A DNA stretch of 64,000 nt from Eurosta solidaginis (taxonomy: Eukaryota > Arthropoda > Insecta > Diptera > Tephritidae). The stretch lies in assembly GCF_040869045.1 (NCBI RefSeq), contig NC_090319.1, forward strand, positions 173,636,645 to 173,700,644, in the 5' to 3' direction. Position numbers and translations under genes: made by a program. Positions 20,105-31,899 of the stretch are shown here, in pieces. The notes beneath the pieces were generated by a model, which was given only the letters and a program-made list of their open reading frames with translations, was not told the DNA's origin and ran no database searches. Position 1 is the first letter of the stretch; each line of letters starts with the position of its first letter.

Positions 20105-23100
20105 TTATGCAATTAGGCCTCTGCTTCCTAGATCCGCTGGATTAGATTCCGAGTCCACGTGAAGCCAGTCCTTGCTACCGACCATATCGATGATCTTAGT
20201 GATTCGGTGTGCGACGAAGGTTGACCAGGAACAGGGCGGCTTTCTTATCCACGCTAGTACGATGGTTGAATCCGTCCAGAGGTAAACTTTTGCTGATCCC
20301 AAATGAATGTTTCGGAATATTGATTCCATGATTTCTGCAAGCAGCACGGCGCCGCAGAGTTCTAAACGTGGTAGCGAGATGGTTTTCACTGGAGCTACTC
20401 TGGTTTTTGCTAAAAGTAAGTGTATGAAAACCTGATCGTCACTTTTCACGCGCATGTATACCGCTGCCGCATATGCTTTCTCGGAAGCGTCACAGAAGCC
20501 GTGGATTTCTATGTCGTCTTCCGGTGAAAAATTTACCCACCGGGGTATCCTAATGTTATCTATTTCGCTATAGTGTTGGGTGAAATTTTCCCACCGTTCT
20601 AAGGTAGTTGGAGAGACAGGTTCGTCCCACCCGGTGCCCTCTAACCAGATATGCTGCATTAGTATTTTTGCCACTATGACCATTGGTGCAAGCCAGCCTA
20701 AAGGGTCGAAAAGTTTGGCTATAGCGGATAGGATTGCGCGTTTGGTGGTGTTCTCACCATTCCCTAAAGCTCCTGCTGTAAAGTAAAACATGTCTGAGTG
20801 CGCGTTCCATCGTATTCCGAGTGCCTTCACTGAGCTAGCCTCTTCAAACGCTAGGAAGTCCTCGCTGAGCAAATCCGTTTTGGGGATGTCCTGAAGGATT
20901 TCCTCACAATTTGATGTCCACTTACGCAATGGAAGGCCAGCTGAGTGTAATGCTTCGCAAATCTCGTTTCTTGCTCTGATGGTTGACGCTATTGTATGTC
21001 CTCCAGATAAAACGTCGTCGACATACATACTTTCTCGTAATATACCCGATGCTATTGGGTGCGTATTTTCTACATCATCAGCCAATTGTAGAAGTGACCC
21101 TATCGCGAGGTAGGGGGCGCAGTTTACACCAAAGGTGACAGTCTTTAGTTCGTAAAGACTGGTGGGTTCGTTGGGGGATGTTCGATGGACAATCCGTTGA
21201 AATTTGGTGTGATTTTCGTTCACCCAAATTTGCCTATACATCTTTTCGATGTCGCTATTAAAGACGAAGCGATACTGTCGCCAACGTAAAATTAAAATAG
21301 GCAAGTCTGCTTGGAGTACTGGACCTGGGTGGAGTATGTCGTTTAGACTAATGCCATTTGCTGTCGGACTTGACGCATTGAAGACGACGCGCACCTTGGT
21401 AGTGGTACTCTCTGCCTTTACAACGGCGTGGTGGGGCAGGAAATAATTATCCGAATCGTCGGATGGTACATTATTCTTGATTTTTCTCATATGTCCAAGT
21501 GTTTCGTATTCTGACAACACCCGGACATACTCTTTCCCTAACTCTTGGTTTTTTAGTAATCGCCCCTCATTTCTGAAGAATTGTGAACATGCGCGCTTTA
21601 GGGACGGTCCTAATTTAATATTCTCAGGGTAATCCTGCCTGAATGGTAGCGAAACTATATACTTCCCATTTTCATCACGTTTTGTCGTTTCCTTAAATAG
21701 TTGTTCGCAATACCTTTCTTCTTCATTAAGCATTTTGTTTTTGGGAACATTTTCTATCTCCCAGAAAGCTTTTAATTGGTTGTCCAATGCAACCTCGTTA
21801 TAAAATGACATGATGCTCTTCGTTGGACTCGGTGCTTCGATGCGACCGGTTAGTATCCAACCGAACACTGTCTCTTGGGCCAAAAGTGTATTTAGTACAT
21901 TCTTTTTCAGACCGCTCAGTATAATTTGGGGATATATGTCTCCTCCAAGTATGAGGTCTACGTCTTCGTTGATGTAGAACCTTTTGTCTGCCAACACCAA
22001 GTCTGGGAATGCCTGCATAGTCATGGCGTTGATATGACAGGATGGAAGATTCCCAGTGAGTTTGGCTAGGACTAGAACGGGTGTAGTCAGGCTGAAGCAG
22101 GCATCCACTGGTGAACGTAATCCAATTTTGGATGCCTCTTTCACCTGAGCTGACACCGCATTTGTGATGCCTGAAACTTGGGCATGCATTTTTCTCGCTG
22201 GCAAATTGATTCTGCGTTTCAGTCTTTCAGTTATAAAGGAACATTCAGACCCTGAATCAATTAATGCCCGTGCGGAGAAGTCGGTACCATTATGGCGAAT
22301 GTGTAAGCGAGCAGTTCCTAATAGCACGCCTGTGCTGGAATTGGCATGACAGGATCTTACACTCTGGTTCGCAGATTGTCGCGCCTGAGCCGAAGTTGTT
22401 GGGATGTTATCCGCATCTTTGAAAGGATTGCGTACAGCCGTGTGCTGAGATGTATCCGCATGCAGGAGCGTGTGGTGACGAGAGTGGCATTTGGAACAGT
22501 TGTAGGAACTGGTGCACTTCGTCACGGTGTGTCCTGAGGATAAGCAATTCAGGCAGCCACTTGTGGATTTTATAAATTTAATCCTTTCTACTGGGGTTAA
22601 CTCGCAGAAGCGTGAACAGTTGCGTAATCTGTGTTCAGGGGATTTACACATTTTACAAATTGATTTTATTGTTTGTTTGGATACTTTCGTTTGGAAAGCA
22701 CCAAGTCTTTTCGTAGGGGTTTCTGACGAATGTCGCGACGCGTTTGGTTTTTGCACTTTCGAAGTGGCATGCCCTGTAAAACTAGACACTGTTTCAAGTG
22801 TCTGAAACCGATTAGACAGGAATTTATCCATATCCTCCCATTTGGATATGTCCATTTTATGATCTATACTTTGCTCCCATAGAGCCAACGTGCTCTCTGG
22901 TAGCTTGGTTGAGCAGAGATAAGTCAGGATTGCATCCCAATTGGAAGTGTCAATTTTGTGGCATTTGAGGGACGAAATACAATTATTTATATCATTTTGC
23001 AGCTTTTTTATTGAACTGCCACACTCACTTTCTACCTTTTTTAAGTTAAATAAAATTTGTAGTTGTGTGTTAACTAAGATACGTTTGTTTTCGTATCTTT

Positions 23101-23269
23101 CACACAAGTTTTTCCAGGCCATCTCGAAACCTTCATTTGTGAGAGGGCATTTTTTAACGATATCTTTTGCTTCGCCCTGCGTTTTGTTGTTGAGATGGAA
23201 TAACTTTTCCACCCCTTTCAAACTAGAATTGTTTATATATATTGCCGCGAAAAGGTCGCGAAAAGTTGG
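20105..23269 (-). CDS. BEL/Pao Gag C-terminus, protease, RT and RNase H (copy 1)
   Basis: 1,038 codons from the first methionine at 23221; the same frame is open from 23269. Numbering from that M, capsid-like helices occupy 1-150. Zinc knuckles are at about 190-255 (CKMCKSPEHRLRNC, CLNCLSSGHTVTKC, CSKCHSRHHTLLH). Retropepsin ALIDSGSECSFI is near 320 with the normal D-S-G. The RT catalytic box YVDDVLSGG is near 732. RNase H begins with HGFCDASEKAYAAAV near 905 and contains LWTDSTIVL. The reading frame ends in an ochre stop within the normal RNase H/integrase linker. RT is intact here but frameshifted in copy 2. Confidence 0.88.
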   Translation of the reverse strand, partial: PTFRDLFAAIYINNSSLKGVEKLFHLNNKTQGEAKDIVKKCPLTNEGFEMAWKNLCERYENKRILVNTQLQILFNLKKVESECGSSIKKLQNDINNCISSLKCHKIDTSNWDAILTYLCSTKLPESTLALWEQSIDHKMDISKWEDMDKFLSNRFQTLETVSSFTGHATSKVQKPNASRHSSETPTKRLGAFQTKVSKQTIKSICKMCKSPEHRLRNCSRFCELTPVERIKFIKSTSGCLNCLSSGHTVTKCTSSYNCSKCHSRHHTLLHADTSQHTAVRNPFKDADNIPTTSAQARQSANQSVRSCHANSSTGVLLGTARLHIRHNGTDFSARALIDSGSECSFITERLKRRINLPARKMHAQVSGITNAVSAQVKEASKIGLRSPVDACFSLTTPVLVLAKLTGNLPSCHINAMTMQAFPDLVLADKRFYINEDVDLILGGDIYPQIILSGLKKNVLNTLLAQETVFGWILTGRIEAPSPTKSIMSFYNEVALDNQLKAFWEIENVPKNKMLNEEERYCEQLFKETTKRDENGKYIVSLPFRQDYPENIKLGPSLKRACSQFFRNEGRLLKNQELGKEYVRVLSEYETLGHMRKIKNNVPSDDSDNYFLPHHAVVKAESTTTKVRVVFNASSPTANGISLNDILHPGPVLQADLPILILRWRQYRFVFNSDIEKMYRQIWVNENHTKFQRIVHRTSPNEPTSLYELKTVTFGVNCAPYLAIGSLLQLADDVENTHPIASGILRESMYVDDVLSGGHTIASTIRARNEICEALHSAGLPLRKWTSNCEEILQDIPKTDLLSEDFLAFEEASSVKALGIRWNAHSDMFYFTAGALGNGENTTKRAILSAIAKLFDPLGWLAPMVIVAKILMQHIWLEGTGWDEPVSPTTLERWENFTQHYSEIDNIRIPRWVNFSPEDDIEIHGFCDASEKAYAAAVYMRVKSDDQVFIHLLLAKTRVAPVKTISLPRLELCGAVLLAEIMESIFRNIHLGSAKVYLWTDSTIVLAWIRKPPCSWSTFVAHRITKIIDMVGSKDWLHVDSESNPADLGSRGLIA

Positions 23270-23659
23270 CTAAGACAGATAATCCCCTTTAAAAACTTCC
23301 GTGTCGCAAGCAGGGAGGCGAATTTTATGCCCATGAGGTTCTTGCTCAGGGTTGACGTTCTTTTCATCCTTCTTGTATTTTTCTGCCTCAGCAGATATAG
23401 ACGCTGAACATCGCACGTAGATTGCGTATGCTGCCTTTTGCTTCTTTCTGATCGCCATAACGTCATCCGCTGACACCTCATCAGATCCCAATAGCGAATC
23501 AAACGCAGACTTTACCTTCTTCCACAAGAGCCGCAACTCTTCCTGCTGTATTGCAAGGGTGTGTTTGCTATGGTCGCTCTCCGGAATAAGGCTGTAATCT
23601 TTATCAAACTCTGCGATTGATTCTGATAAACGGATGTAGGTTTCCATGGTCTTGGTCAC
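23270..23659 (-). CDS. BEL/Pao Gag N-terminus, ended by in-frame amber (copy 1)
   Basis: 129 codons from M at 23659, helical and charged, ending KIRLPACDTEVFKGDYLS. The motif LP...EVF.GD is usual just before the main capsid region of BEL/Pao Gag. A TAG at 23272-23270 follows, and the downstream frame is the same one and open, so a single nonsense codon separates the two parts. The same amber is in copy 2. Readthrough is possible in principle but nothing in the sequence demonstrates it. Confidence 0.75.
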   Translation of the reverse strand: MTKTMETYIRLSESIAEFDKDYSLIPESDHSKHTLAIQQEELRLLWKKVKSAFDSLLGSDEVSADDVMAIRKKQKAAYAIYVRCSASISAEAEKYKKDEKNVNPEQEPHGHKIRLPACDTEVFKGDYLS

Positions 23660-24555
23660 GTTTATTAAAGAGAAAATTGCCGATTAGAAATAATGAGAGT
23701 CTCCTGAATTAAGATACCTGGCCTAGCAGTAAATTAAAAACTTTGAATTTCGACGTTTTATATTTATTACTTTTATTTCAGACTTTGTCAGCGTAGCGAC
23801 AACGGAAAAGGGTTAATTTTTTGGACTTCTTGTCACAGCAATGAAAAATAGCAAACGATATTATGTACAAACTTTTTGTCTCAGCGGCAACAACAAAAAG
23901 GGGACCACTCGCCACCTCCACAAATAATAGGTGTATTTTTGAGAAAGTGAAAAAATGCGTGCAATATACGAAACTAAGCGCAAAAAAAAAGTGTAAAAAG
24001 TGTTTAAAAAGTGAAGTGAGCACCGGATTAATTAATTAAAGTGAACTTAATTTCGTGTTTGTGAAGTACAAAAAAACAACAACAAAACCTATTTAGTATG
24101 GTGCGGAAAGTGAGGTTAGGTTGCCCTCTTCCTTGTGTTGTGTCTGGAAAACCTTACCACTGGTGGGGGGATAGACCAGATAATCACAAGGACTGAAAAT
24201 AAACGCTAACAAACCGAGTGATTTAACCTTTGAAATTAGAAAAATAAAGTGGTGCTCACTAAATCACTTCACTGTTTTCACTTTTATTTTCAATTTTTCG
24301 CGCACTGCACGGGGTTCTTTTTTCTTTATTTTGCAAAAAAAAAACAACACTCAAAAAAAGTGGCAAGAAATATAAACTTACTTCTCTTTGTGCTGTGGCT
24401 CACGTATTTGTCTAATATAAAGCTCCAACTTTTTCCTTGTCAACAATTGGTGGCAAATAAATTTTTATTAGGCAAAATCCTTCGGCAAATTGTCTAGTAG
24501 GCAAAATTGTGCTGCGTTGTGGACTGTAATTTGTAGGTTCTTTTAGTTCCTTTTT
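23660..24555 (-). other. Leader between primer-binding site and gag (copy 1)
   Basis: An A/T-rich untranslated leader of about 0.9 kb in element sense. It contains short out-of-frame ORFs only. Confidence 0.5.
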
Positions 24556-24571
24556 CGGGGAGTAAGGACCA
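24556..24571 (-). other. Candidate primer-binding site (copy 1)
   Basis: In element sense, one base after the CCGAACA end of LTR 2, the sequence is TGGTCCTTACTCCCCG. The TGG start fits a tRNA 3'-CCA primer. I could not match it to a particular tRNA. Confidence 0.5.
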
Positions 24572-24572
24572 A

Positions 24573-25074
24573 TGTTCGGCCTGGGTGCGTCTGAAACTGG
24601 CAGTGGGTAGGCGCACACGGGTCGATCTCGGAATGGTTGGGTCTCTCGAAATAAATAAAGAAGAACGCAAAAGAGGATTTCCTCGTTATAATATAATATT
24701 TAATTTAGAGTGAAGGAAAATACAATGTGGTTACAATATTACCTTGGTGTTTTAAGTGACGATGGTGATCCTTGCGATGTGTGCTGGTTGGCGGTCAATC
24801 GAGAAAAAGGGCCGGTTATCCCGTTGAGGACAACCGCTAAGCCGCGAAAAAGTCCTCTGGTATTAAGGAGGGGAAAAAAGCCACACACACACCAACCCCC
24901 ACATATACGTGCATGGGTGCTGACAACCCGCACACACACGCGCATGCGTATGAAACGCATGCATGTGCATGCATGCACACAAATGCGGCGTGAGTGTGGG
25001 TGGCTGGAAATATTATTAAAACGTTAGGGAGGGGCGCCGTCAATCAGATAAAAGTTAGGCATTGGGCCTAAACA
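24573..25074 (-). repeat. LTR 2 (middle LTR), mosaic
   Basis: It shares T at 24590 and T at 24598 with LTR 3, but C at 24742 and A at 24993 with LTR 1. The switch therefore lies between offsets 26 and 170 of the LTR. No target-site duplication flanks it. Confidence 0.9.
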
Positions 25075-25087
25075 TGCCGCCCCCCTT
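25075..25087 (-). other. Polypurine tract, internal copy 2
   Basis: Same AAGGGGGGCGGCA as in copy 1, directly before LTR 2 in sense direction. Confidence 0.7.
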
Positions 25088-25598
25088 GCGGTACGCAACA
25101 AATGCACAAATACAAATTCATTGGAAATTCTATGCTTGTGAATTTTGTATGAAGAAAATTCAATAAAAAATAACTTATTGTAATGATACAAGCTTTTAAA
25201 ACGCACACCTCCATTGTGAATTCATACAAGTGGCGAATTTTCGATAAAACGTTCACAATAGTGAACGGCGAGTGAGTATTAATATGTAGTCTGATTTTCT
25301 GTATACAAATTTAAAGGAAAAGCTGATTTGAAACAAATGTGCAATTCATGGCACTTCAATTCAAAAACGGCGAACACAAGAAAAAGAAACCTTTCTTCCG
25401 TTCTCTGACCCTTCGCGACAGCCGTTCTCCCTGTCAGCTATAATTTGACACGTAGGTATGGCAATGGAGGGATAGAAAGATTTTTCACTTGTACGAAATC
25501 ACAATGCACACCTCTTGCGACTGTGTACAGCAGAAATTCAATAAAAATAAAAAAGTGTAAAAATTCATGGATTTCGGTCGTTACCGAACATTTTCATG

Positions 25599-27032
25599 TT
25601 AGGCCTTGGTTGTGCCCGAGAGTACCCAACCGAAGATGGTACTCTGAGCCAGCAAAGGGCCAAACGTGGTGGGCAGAATCCCTGGTAGCATTGTTTCGGC
25701 ATATACGTCTGTCTCTAGTACGAGGCGGATCGGGGCGGATGAATAAAACTGTGGAATCGCCAGACGGAGATGTGCGTACGGGGATGCGATGGCGCTGTCG
25801 ACGCTGGTCGTGGGGGCCATTCGCCGAAAATTGGACACGACCGCCGCATGGGTTGCAATCCGTTTATTTTGGCCGTGTCTTCCTCGTATACGTAGTAGGC
25901 ATCCTGCTTGCCCGCCAATGGTGCTGGTAGGGAGTTGGAGCTCCCGGGCTAGCTCATCTGCGATCACGGTGGTGGGGGAGCATCCGTCAATCAAGGCACG
26001 GACGAGGTGTAGCCGCCCCCCAGCTTCTATCTTCACGACCGCGGTGGGTGTGATCGCTACCGTTGGTATCATGGTGGCGGTGGCTGCTGAATGCTGGGCT
26101 ACAAGCCCTGACCGGAAGGCGGGCACGGTGGTGAGCTGCAGCGTGTTGCCTCCGTGGCTGCGATCCTGTGGCTGATGTCGTTGGTGCAGGCGAAGAGGCC
26201 TTGTCTCCGCTCTGCGGTCGCGCGGATGTCGTCTCCGTTGGGGGTTCCTGGTTTGCCGGCGAAGAGACCGGGTCTCCGCTCGGCCGTTATATGTATGGCG
26301 CTGTGCTGTCGCTGTCCCTTGTTGGAGCCGCTTCCTCTCGTGCTGCAGAAGTGGTCGAAATGATTTGGCTGTAGGTGGTATGGTCGGGCGAAGAGACCGC
26401 GTCTCCGCTCCGGTTCGGCTGGCATCTCGGTTTCGGTGTGGACGAAGAGGTCCAGTCTCCGTTCCAGCGTCCGACGCATATAACGAGATTGAGTCGTCTA
26501 TCCGCTCTCGGGGTGAATCTATGTCCTCTTCCACTTGGACGCTCCATGGCTTGGAGCGGGCTTCTTCTAATAGCTGCTCCTCTTCGTCGATCGAGGCGAT
26601 GTGCAGCATCGTGTAGTGCTTCTCGCCGCACCGTTTGCATCGCCCTTGGCTTGGGCGCGCGTTCGAGCGGTGATCAGGCGCCAGACAATTTCCGCAGTAG
26701 CTTTCGCGAATGGTTACGTAGAGGCGCTCTTCTGGCCTTTTCGCCCGAAAGGTTGGGCACAAGCGGATAGGGTGTCGCTCAAGACACACTCGGCATTCCG
26801 ACGGATAACGCGCTGCGTTCGTCGCAACATTACGTTTCAAAGCGGCAAAACGACCCATTTTCCTGAAAGAAGTGCAATATGTTTGACTGGGTCGAGTCAT
26901 TCTCGAGATGCAGGGGCGAGTGGTCTCTAGTTGTATTATTGGGGATTTGGGAAATTTTATTAGCGCGCGCATAAGGGGAAACATCTGTCGCTGCATAAAA
27001 AAATATTCATATGTGGCGTGCATTATGTGCAT
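25599..27032 (-). CDS. Second Gag-protease-like ORF, intact (copy 2)
   Basis: Same 477-codon product as 11701-13134, with identical translation including the three zinc knuckles, the four ET[RG][SP]LR repeats and the altered protease box ALIDGCS. In sense direction this copy belongs to the upstream unit and lies before the middle LTR. Confidence 0.75.
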   Translation of the reverse strand: MHIMHATYEYFFMQRQMFPLMRALIKFPKSPIIQLETTRPCISRMTRPSQTYCTSFRKMGRFAALKRNVATNAARYPSECRVCLERHPIRLCPTFRAKRPEERLYVTIRESYCGNCLAPDHRSNARPSQGRCKRCGEKHYTMLHIASIDEEEQLLEEARSKPWSVQVEEDIDSPRERIDDSISLYASDAGTETGPLRPHRNRDASRTGAETRSLRPTIPPTAKSFRPLLQHERKRLQQGTATAQRHTYNGRAETRSLRRQTRNPQRRRHPRDRRAETRPLRLHQRHQPQDRSHGGNTLQLTTVPAFRSGLVAQHSAATATMIPTVAITPTAVVKIEAGGRLHLVRALIDGCSPTTVIADELARELQLPTSTIGGQAGCLLRIRGRHGQNKRIATHAAVVSNFRRMAPTTSVDSAIASPYAHLRLAIPQFYSSAPIRLVLETDVYAETMLPGILPTTFGPLLAQSTIFGWVLSGTTKA

Positions 27033-28442
27033 GGCCTCTTTCCCCGCACGTTATGTGCCTGGGTCTTTAGTGCCTTATTTTGTTTATTTTGTGTCACCCG
27101 GCAGCGTTTTAGTTGGCCACGGGCACACTAGTGCTGCAGAAAATGAGCATTTACGATTTTCGGTTCACACATTCTGGTGCCGAACCGGGTAGAAAGTGTA
27201 TAGCGTGAGTTCTTTTGAGTCGCTGTTATTTGTGTTGTTGGTGCTAAAACCCAACAACTTCCCTGCCCGCCACAAAAAAAATGTTTGGACAGCAAAATTG
27301 TATGCGATGTAAAGAAAAAATAAAAAAATGTTCGTTTTGGATGAGGATAATCATTTGTAGAATGTATCATTTTCCTCTTTTTGTATTACCTTTCGGTTAT
27401 TTATGAGAGTTGTTTATTCAACCTTTACCCAAGTACGCTTCTAGTCCTGTTTAATTGATGGCCTTTAGCAAATGGCACGGTTCCCGAAGGGTGTTTGGCT
27501 CCGGTACCGATTTTTCGGAAACGGGTTCTTCGGTACCCGTTTGCATCATTTTATGCATCCCTAATATAATGTACATTTAAAACTCGGCATGTATATGTAC
27601 ATACGTTGGTATAAGTATATGGACAGTCAGTGCAAGGACTTTACCGAATTGGTAGATTTACTAACTTTTCCGACCCAATTTCATTTTCTACTACTCCGAG
27701 CACCAAATCCCAAAATACTAGCAACATTTCAATCTATTCGCATTGGTACTAAAATACTTGATCATTTGGTACTAAATACGTGTACTAAGCCATCGCCGAT
27801 CCCACCCGAATAACATTTAGGGGTGACACTAACCAATTTTGAAAAAATTTGTGTACAAATTCGGAGATAACTGTCGCAAATGAGTACGCAAATACTTCCA
27901 TACGCTATTTTCATCACTTTTTGTGATTTAATTTGAACGAAAAATCCACGTTTTAAGAAAATGCAATGCCAAAAAGGTGAGTATTATATTGGCATAAGCT
28001 CTGGAGGTATTTACCAATGTACACGTAATTTTGTCTTTGTCCGTGTTTTAAAAAGTGTAATTTCCTTGAAATGCGCGTTATTTGTTTTACAGTACATTAT
28101 TAATTGTTGGGTATAAATATGAACAGTAGCTATGGTTTTCTTGGTACAAAAAAAAAACTGCCGCCTACTACACTTTTTCATTTTTAGAATTCCGCTCACT
28201 GGTACCAGCATACCAACGGCAAAGACAAAGAACGCACATTCATACATACCCGTGTATAGAATGTAAAATTCTTATGAATTGAAACAACGGGAGATGTATC
28301 AAGTGATTTTCCGTTCTTTCACTCTCTACTACGGCGTGGCCTGGCGTACAACCTATATATTTGTGGTAATTAGGAAAAAAATTAATTTTTGAACAGTTGT
28401 GGCCCAGAAAAAAAATTTTTGATTTAAAAATACGCCCGCCCG
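27033..28442. other. Non-coding spacer in internal copy 2
   Basis: Matches 13135-14544. No recognisable gene. Confidence 0.45.
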
Positions 28443-29498
28443 GTCACAGTGAGCATTATTTTGAGGCAAGACCATCAATTTCGATAATATCGCCAGGAAA
28501 GGGAGCACGCATATCATTTGCACGGCTCATTGTAATTACATCTTCAAAGGAATATTCTGACGCAATATTTTACGCATCTGATTTTTCCTCTTCTGACGGC
28601 GTATAAGCAGGTAAATACTCAATTTCGCAACGATTATAAAATTGTGCCATTGTTACCCAAATAAGCTTGAATATGCCTGGACCTTGCCAAGTCCATGTGA
28701 ATATGTCATACCTACTTGTTGGGATACTTTAGCAATACCGGATGCACTGGTACGCCCGGATAGAAGCGCCAGACTTAAAATTAATCAATGCCTTACGATT
28801 TGTGCAGGTACCCTCATACAAAATTACCACCTGTGGCCATTCTTCCTCCGAACGTGCACGCTGTACAATCTGACGTATCGTATTTGCACATAAATCGGTT
28901 GAGCGAAGTTGATGATTTTGCCCAATAGAGGTATATCAGCGCTATCACGCTTTGCTACAATTGATGGCGGCCCAGCTGTTACAACAATAATCGAGTCGAC
29001 GTAGGAAGAGTGCGGTGCTACCACCAGAATTGGAGCTTGTTTAGGTGAGGCACGTTGCCCAACCATTTTGACATGATAAAAGACCCTGAAGCGTATAACA
29101 TGCGCAGAGAAGCGGGTGTTACTCGTTTAAAATGTCTACGCCAACCACTAATTGTTTTGGACATCATATCATCAACTGTAAGACCATATAGACCAATGCA
29201 GGCAACCCTCCACGCAGATAAAAGTGATAAAAAAACAGCCAACAACGCGAATGGGAAGCAAAAGCACGGTAAGCATATAAATCTTTGCCAAATCAATTCT
29301 GTTGTCGATCTGCAAATTATGGACAAATGGATTAATGTAATTATATCCTGTTGATGACCAAGTATCATCTTCGGAATCCGTCTTTTCAAGAGAATTATTT
29401 CGATTCGTGGCATTAATTTCGGTTGTTTCTTGACTTGCAATGTCTGCATCACTGTGTGAAGCGTTTTTACGTTGATTATTAAATATTGATGTTATCAT
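28443..29498 (-). pseudogene. LPCAT-like fragment (copy 2)
   Basis: Identical arrangement to 14545-15600: ATG at 29498, NPFVHNLQIDN, the HX4D box in APHSSYVDS and EGTCTNR, with the same frameshifts. The disruptions therefore predate the duplication. Confidence 0.8.
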
Positions 29499-29537
29499 TT
29501 TGGTTATTTGGCTTGGTGGGTTGAACGGTGGGGAAGA

Positions 29538-30448
29538 CTTACGCCATATGCGAGGCGTTGCCTTTACATTGCGCTTTTCGATTATTTCACAATACGCGAT
29601 GACATCAAGTGTATAGCCTTTTGTTTACTTCAAAATTTGGCGTTCTTATGTTGGTCACTTGGGATTTCAGGTGATCGAATCGAAATTGACCAAGTGCTAC
29701 TTCCGTTTTAAAGAAAGGTTTTTCGATTATGTTTAGACGATATGTACGATACATAGGTGCTTCCAACATAGCATTAGGAGTCATTAGACGTTCTTCATAA
29801 TCATCATTGTGACTTATAGTAAGACAGTTAGAGTCGCCTTCATCAACCCCTTCGCCATTTTTTTGATAAATTTTTTGTATAGAGCGTACAGCTGCCGCTG
29901 CCACTCTCGCTTTGTCATCTTCAGATTTCATAGATTTTGTTGCTAAATTTTTGGCATAATCAACGCGTATTACTTGAGCCACTGGCCCACGTTCTGCCAA
30001 TTTTAGATGAGAAAAGCCAAACTTAGAACAAGGGGGACAGTCTTCCATACCATCTCTCGTCGTGTGTAAAGCATAATGCCTAATGGATTTTAACGGAATC
30101 TCGGGGTACTGTGTTGTTGCTTTGTAACCTACAAGGCCAATTACCTCAATTGTCTTTGCGCTGGCTAGTACGCAAATTCTTATTGGATAGTTACTACCTC
30201 TTTCCGGCAGCATACTTAGAAAAAACATGTACGCTTTTCGTTTGTATTTCTGTCATATAAGTGCCATCAAATCGTGCATATTCCATAAATTTATTTTTGC
30301 GCTTGGTTGGGACTATTCGCTAATTGTAGAGCGAGTTTACTTTTTATTGTTGATGCGGTACCGCCACCACCTCCAGCATCATCAGTTACAAAAGAGGTGT
30401 GACCTTTTTCCGTCAGTGAAAAGGCAAACGACCAAGAGGATTCCGTGA
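29538..30448 (-). pseudogene. Sin1-like fragment (copy 2)
   Basis: Same as 15640-16550, including the CRIM-like ASAKTIEVIGLVGYK and KFGFSHLKL, and the micro-inversion bounded by CACTTGG/CCAAGTG at 29656-29696. Confidence 0.7.
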
Positions 30449-30971
30449 AAAACAAATTACAAGAGGAGGAAGGGTAGTATGATCAGGTCCCAAGTTGAGC
30501 GATCAAGGGACCAAATGCTAGCTGGTTGAGAGCACAAATGTCACGAACATATTAGCGAGCTTACTCTTGAAACTCTTACTCGCCAAAATTGCATTATAGG
30601 TTGGTAATGGTTGACGCCAATGCTTAAAACGCATTGACAGTTATGATGATTTGAGGCATTACCGACTTTGAAGCAGATTCTCACACTGCCGAACATATTC
30701 TTAATAAATTAATTTGCATTTATAAAATGAAACCCAGTGAGGTTCGGCGTGAATTCCTACAATCAAGGGAACGAAAACTGGAAAAAAAGGCACACCTCTT
30801 TGGCCAACGATTATTATTATTTTTTTTTTCTCAGCTTAGTTCTTTTGTGGAGGTATAAGAGTTAGTTCGTAAAATATTCCGTGTGAAAGCTAATTTTGTA
30901 TGCCCAATTTAAATCAAATTATTGTGCTCATCAGATAAATTTTGTTTTTTTTTTTATTAATGTCATTATAG

Positions 30972-31842
30972 TTACGAAAACTTGGGTTGAAGTTTTTCAA
31001 GATATAATTTTACAGTAGCACTAATTTGGGCGCTTTCGGTATTGATTTCGGTGCGCAATTCACGTAATTTTGCTTGAACCCCCATAGGAGCTTCTTGCTC
31101 TTCGACAAGGGCCTTTGCTTTCTCCACCAGCTGACGTTTCAACTTCTGACCTATGTCATCGGACCATTCAGAGTGTGTTGCTGGTGTATCTTGCTGTGTA
31201 TTCAATAAATAATCGATGAGGATTTGTATTTCGGACCGATTAAGTTCAGCACGACGGAAGAGATTCATTTGCAATGAAACGTCAATTGTACCGGATTCGG
31301 AAAGTTTATCTAACGCCAAAATTAATTCTTTCGTAGCGGCAGTTTCTTTGTTTTGGTTTTTATTTTGTTGCATGGTTTTACTATTACCGCCGCTGATATT
31401 TTTGGCGTTGTTTGCATGTCTTCGGTGAACCATGACGTATCTTTTCCTCTTGCTGTTTCAATTCTTTAGCAACGTGCACATAGGCGACTGGTTCGACTAC
31501 CGGTTGTTGTTGCTGTTGCGGTGGTGGTGGTTGTTCAACAACTGCTCCAACTATTGGCTTTTTTTCCTTTTTAAAAAAATTTTTTTTTTTCCTTGAGAGT
31601 GATACATCCTCTAGTGTAGGAATGGCGGGTTCGTTTAACGCCGTTTCGTTAAATCGTGCCATTAAATTACGACGACTTATGCCAAAAGTTGATGGCACAA
31701 TCCTCCAATCATATCGAATATGATGAAAAAAAAAACAAAAGTGGTTAAGAATATGAATCATAAATGATACCTTGATGTTTCGATTAAAAAATACTTGTAA
31801 ATTTGAACCTTTGCAATAATCTGTGGTATGGTGGTTGAACAT
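30972..31842 (-). pseudogene. RRBP1/p180-like fragment (copy 2)
   Basis: Same two shifted frames as at 17074-17944 (31842-31384 and 31433-30972). The coiled-coil segment KLKRQLVEKAKALVEEQEA is unchanged. Confidence 0.55.
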
Positions 31843-31899
31843 CCTTTTTTTTTTGATGAGTCTGGCAATGTTCTTATCGTATTGAGTACATTAAAACTT

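Noticed and set aside
11177..24572. Two different elements, BEL plus an unrelated cluster, rather than one unit
   Set aside because: The whole 13.4 kb is duplicated with its LTRs as one block and sits within a single pair of target duplications, so it behaves as one element now, whatever its origin.
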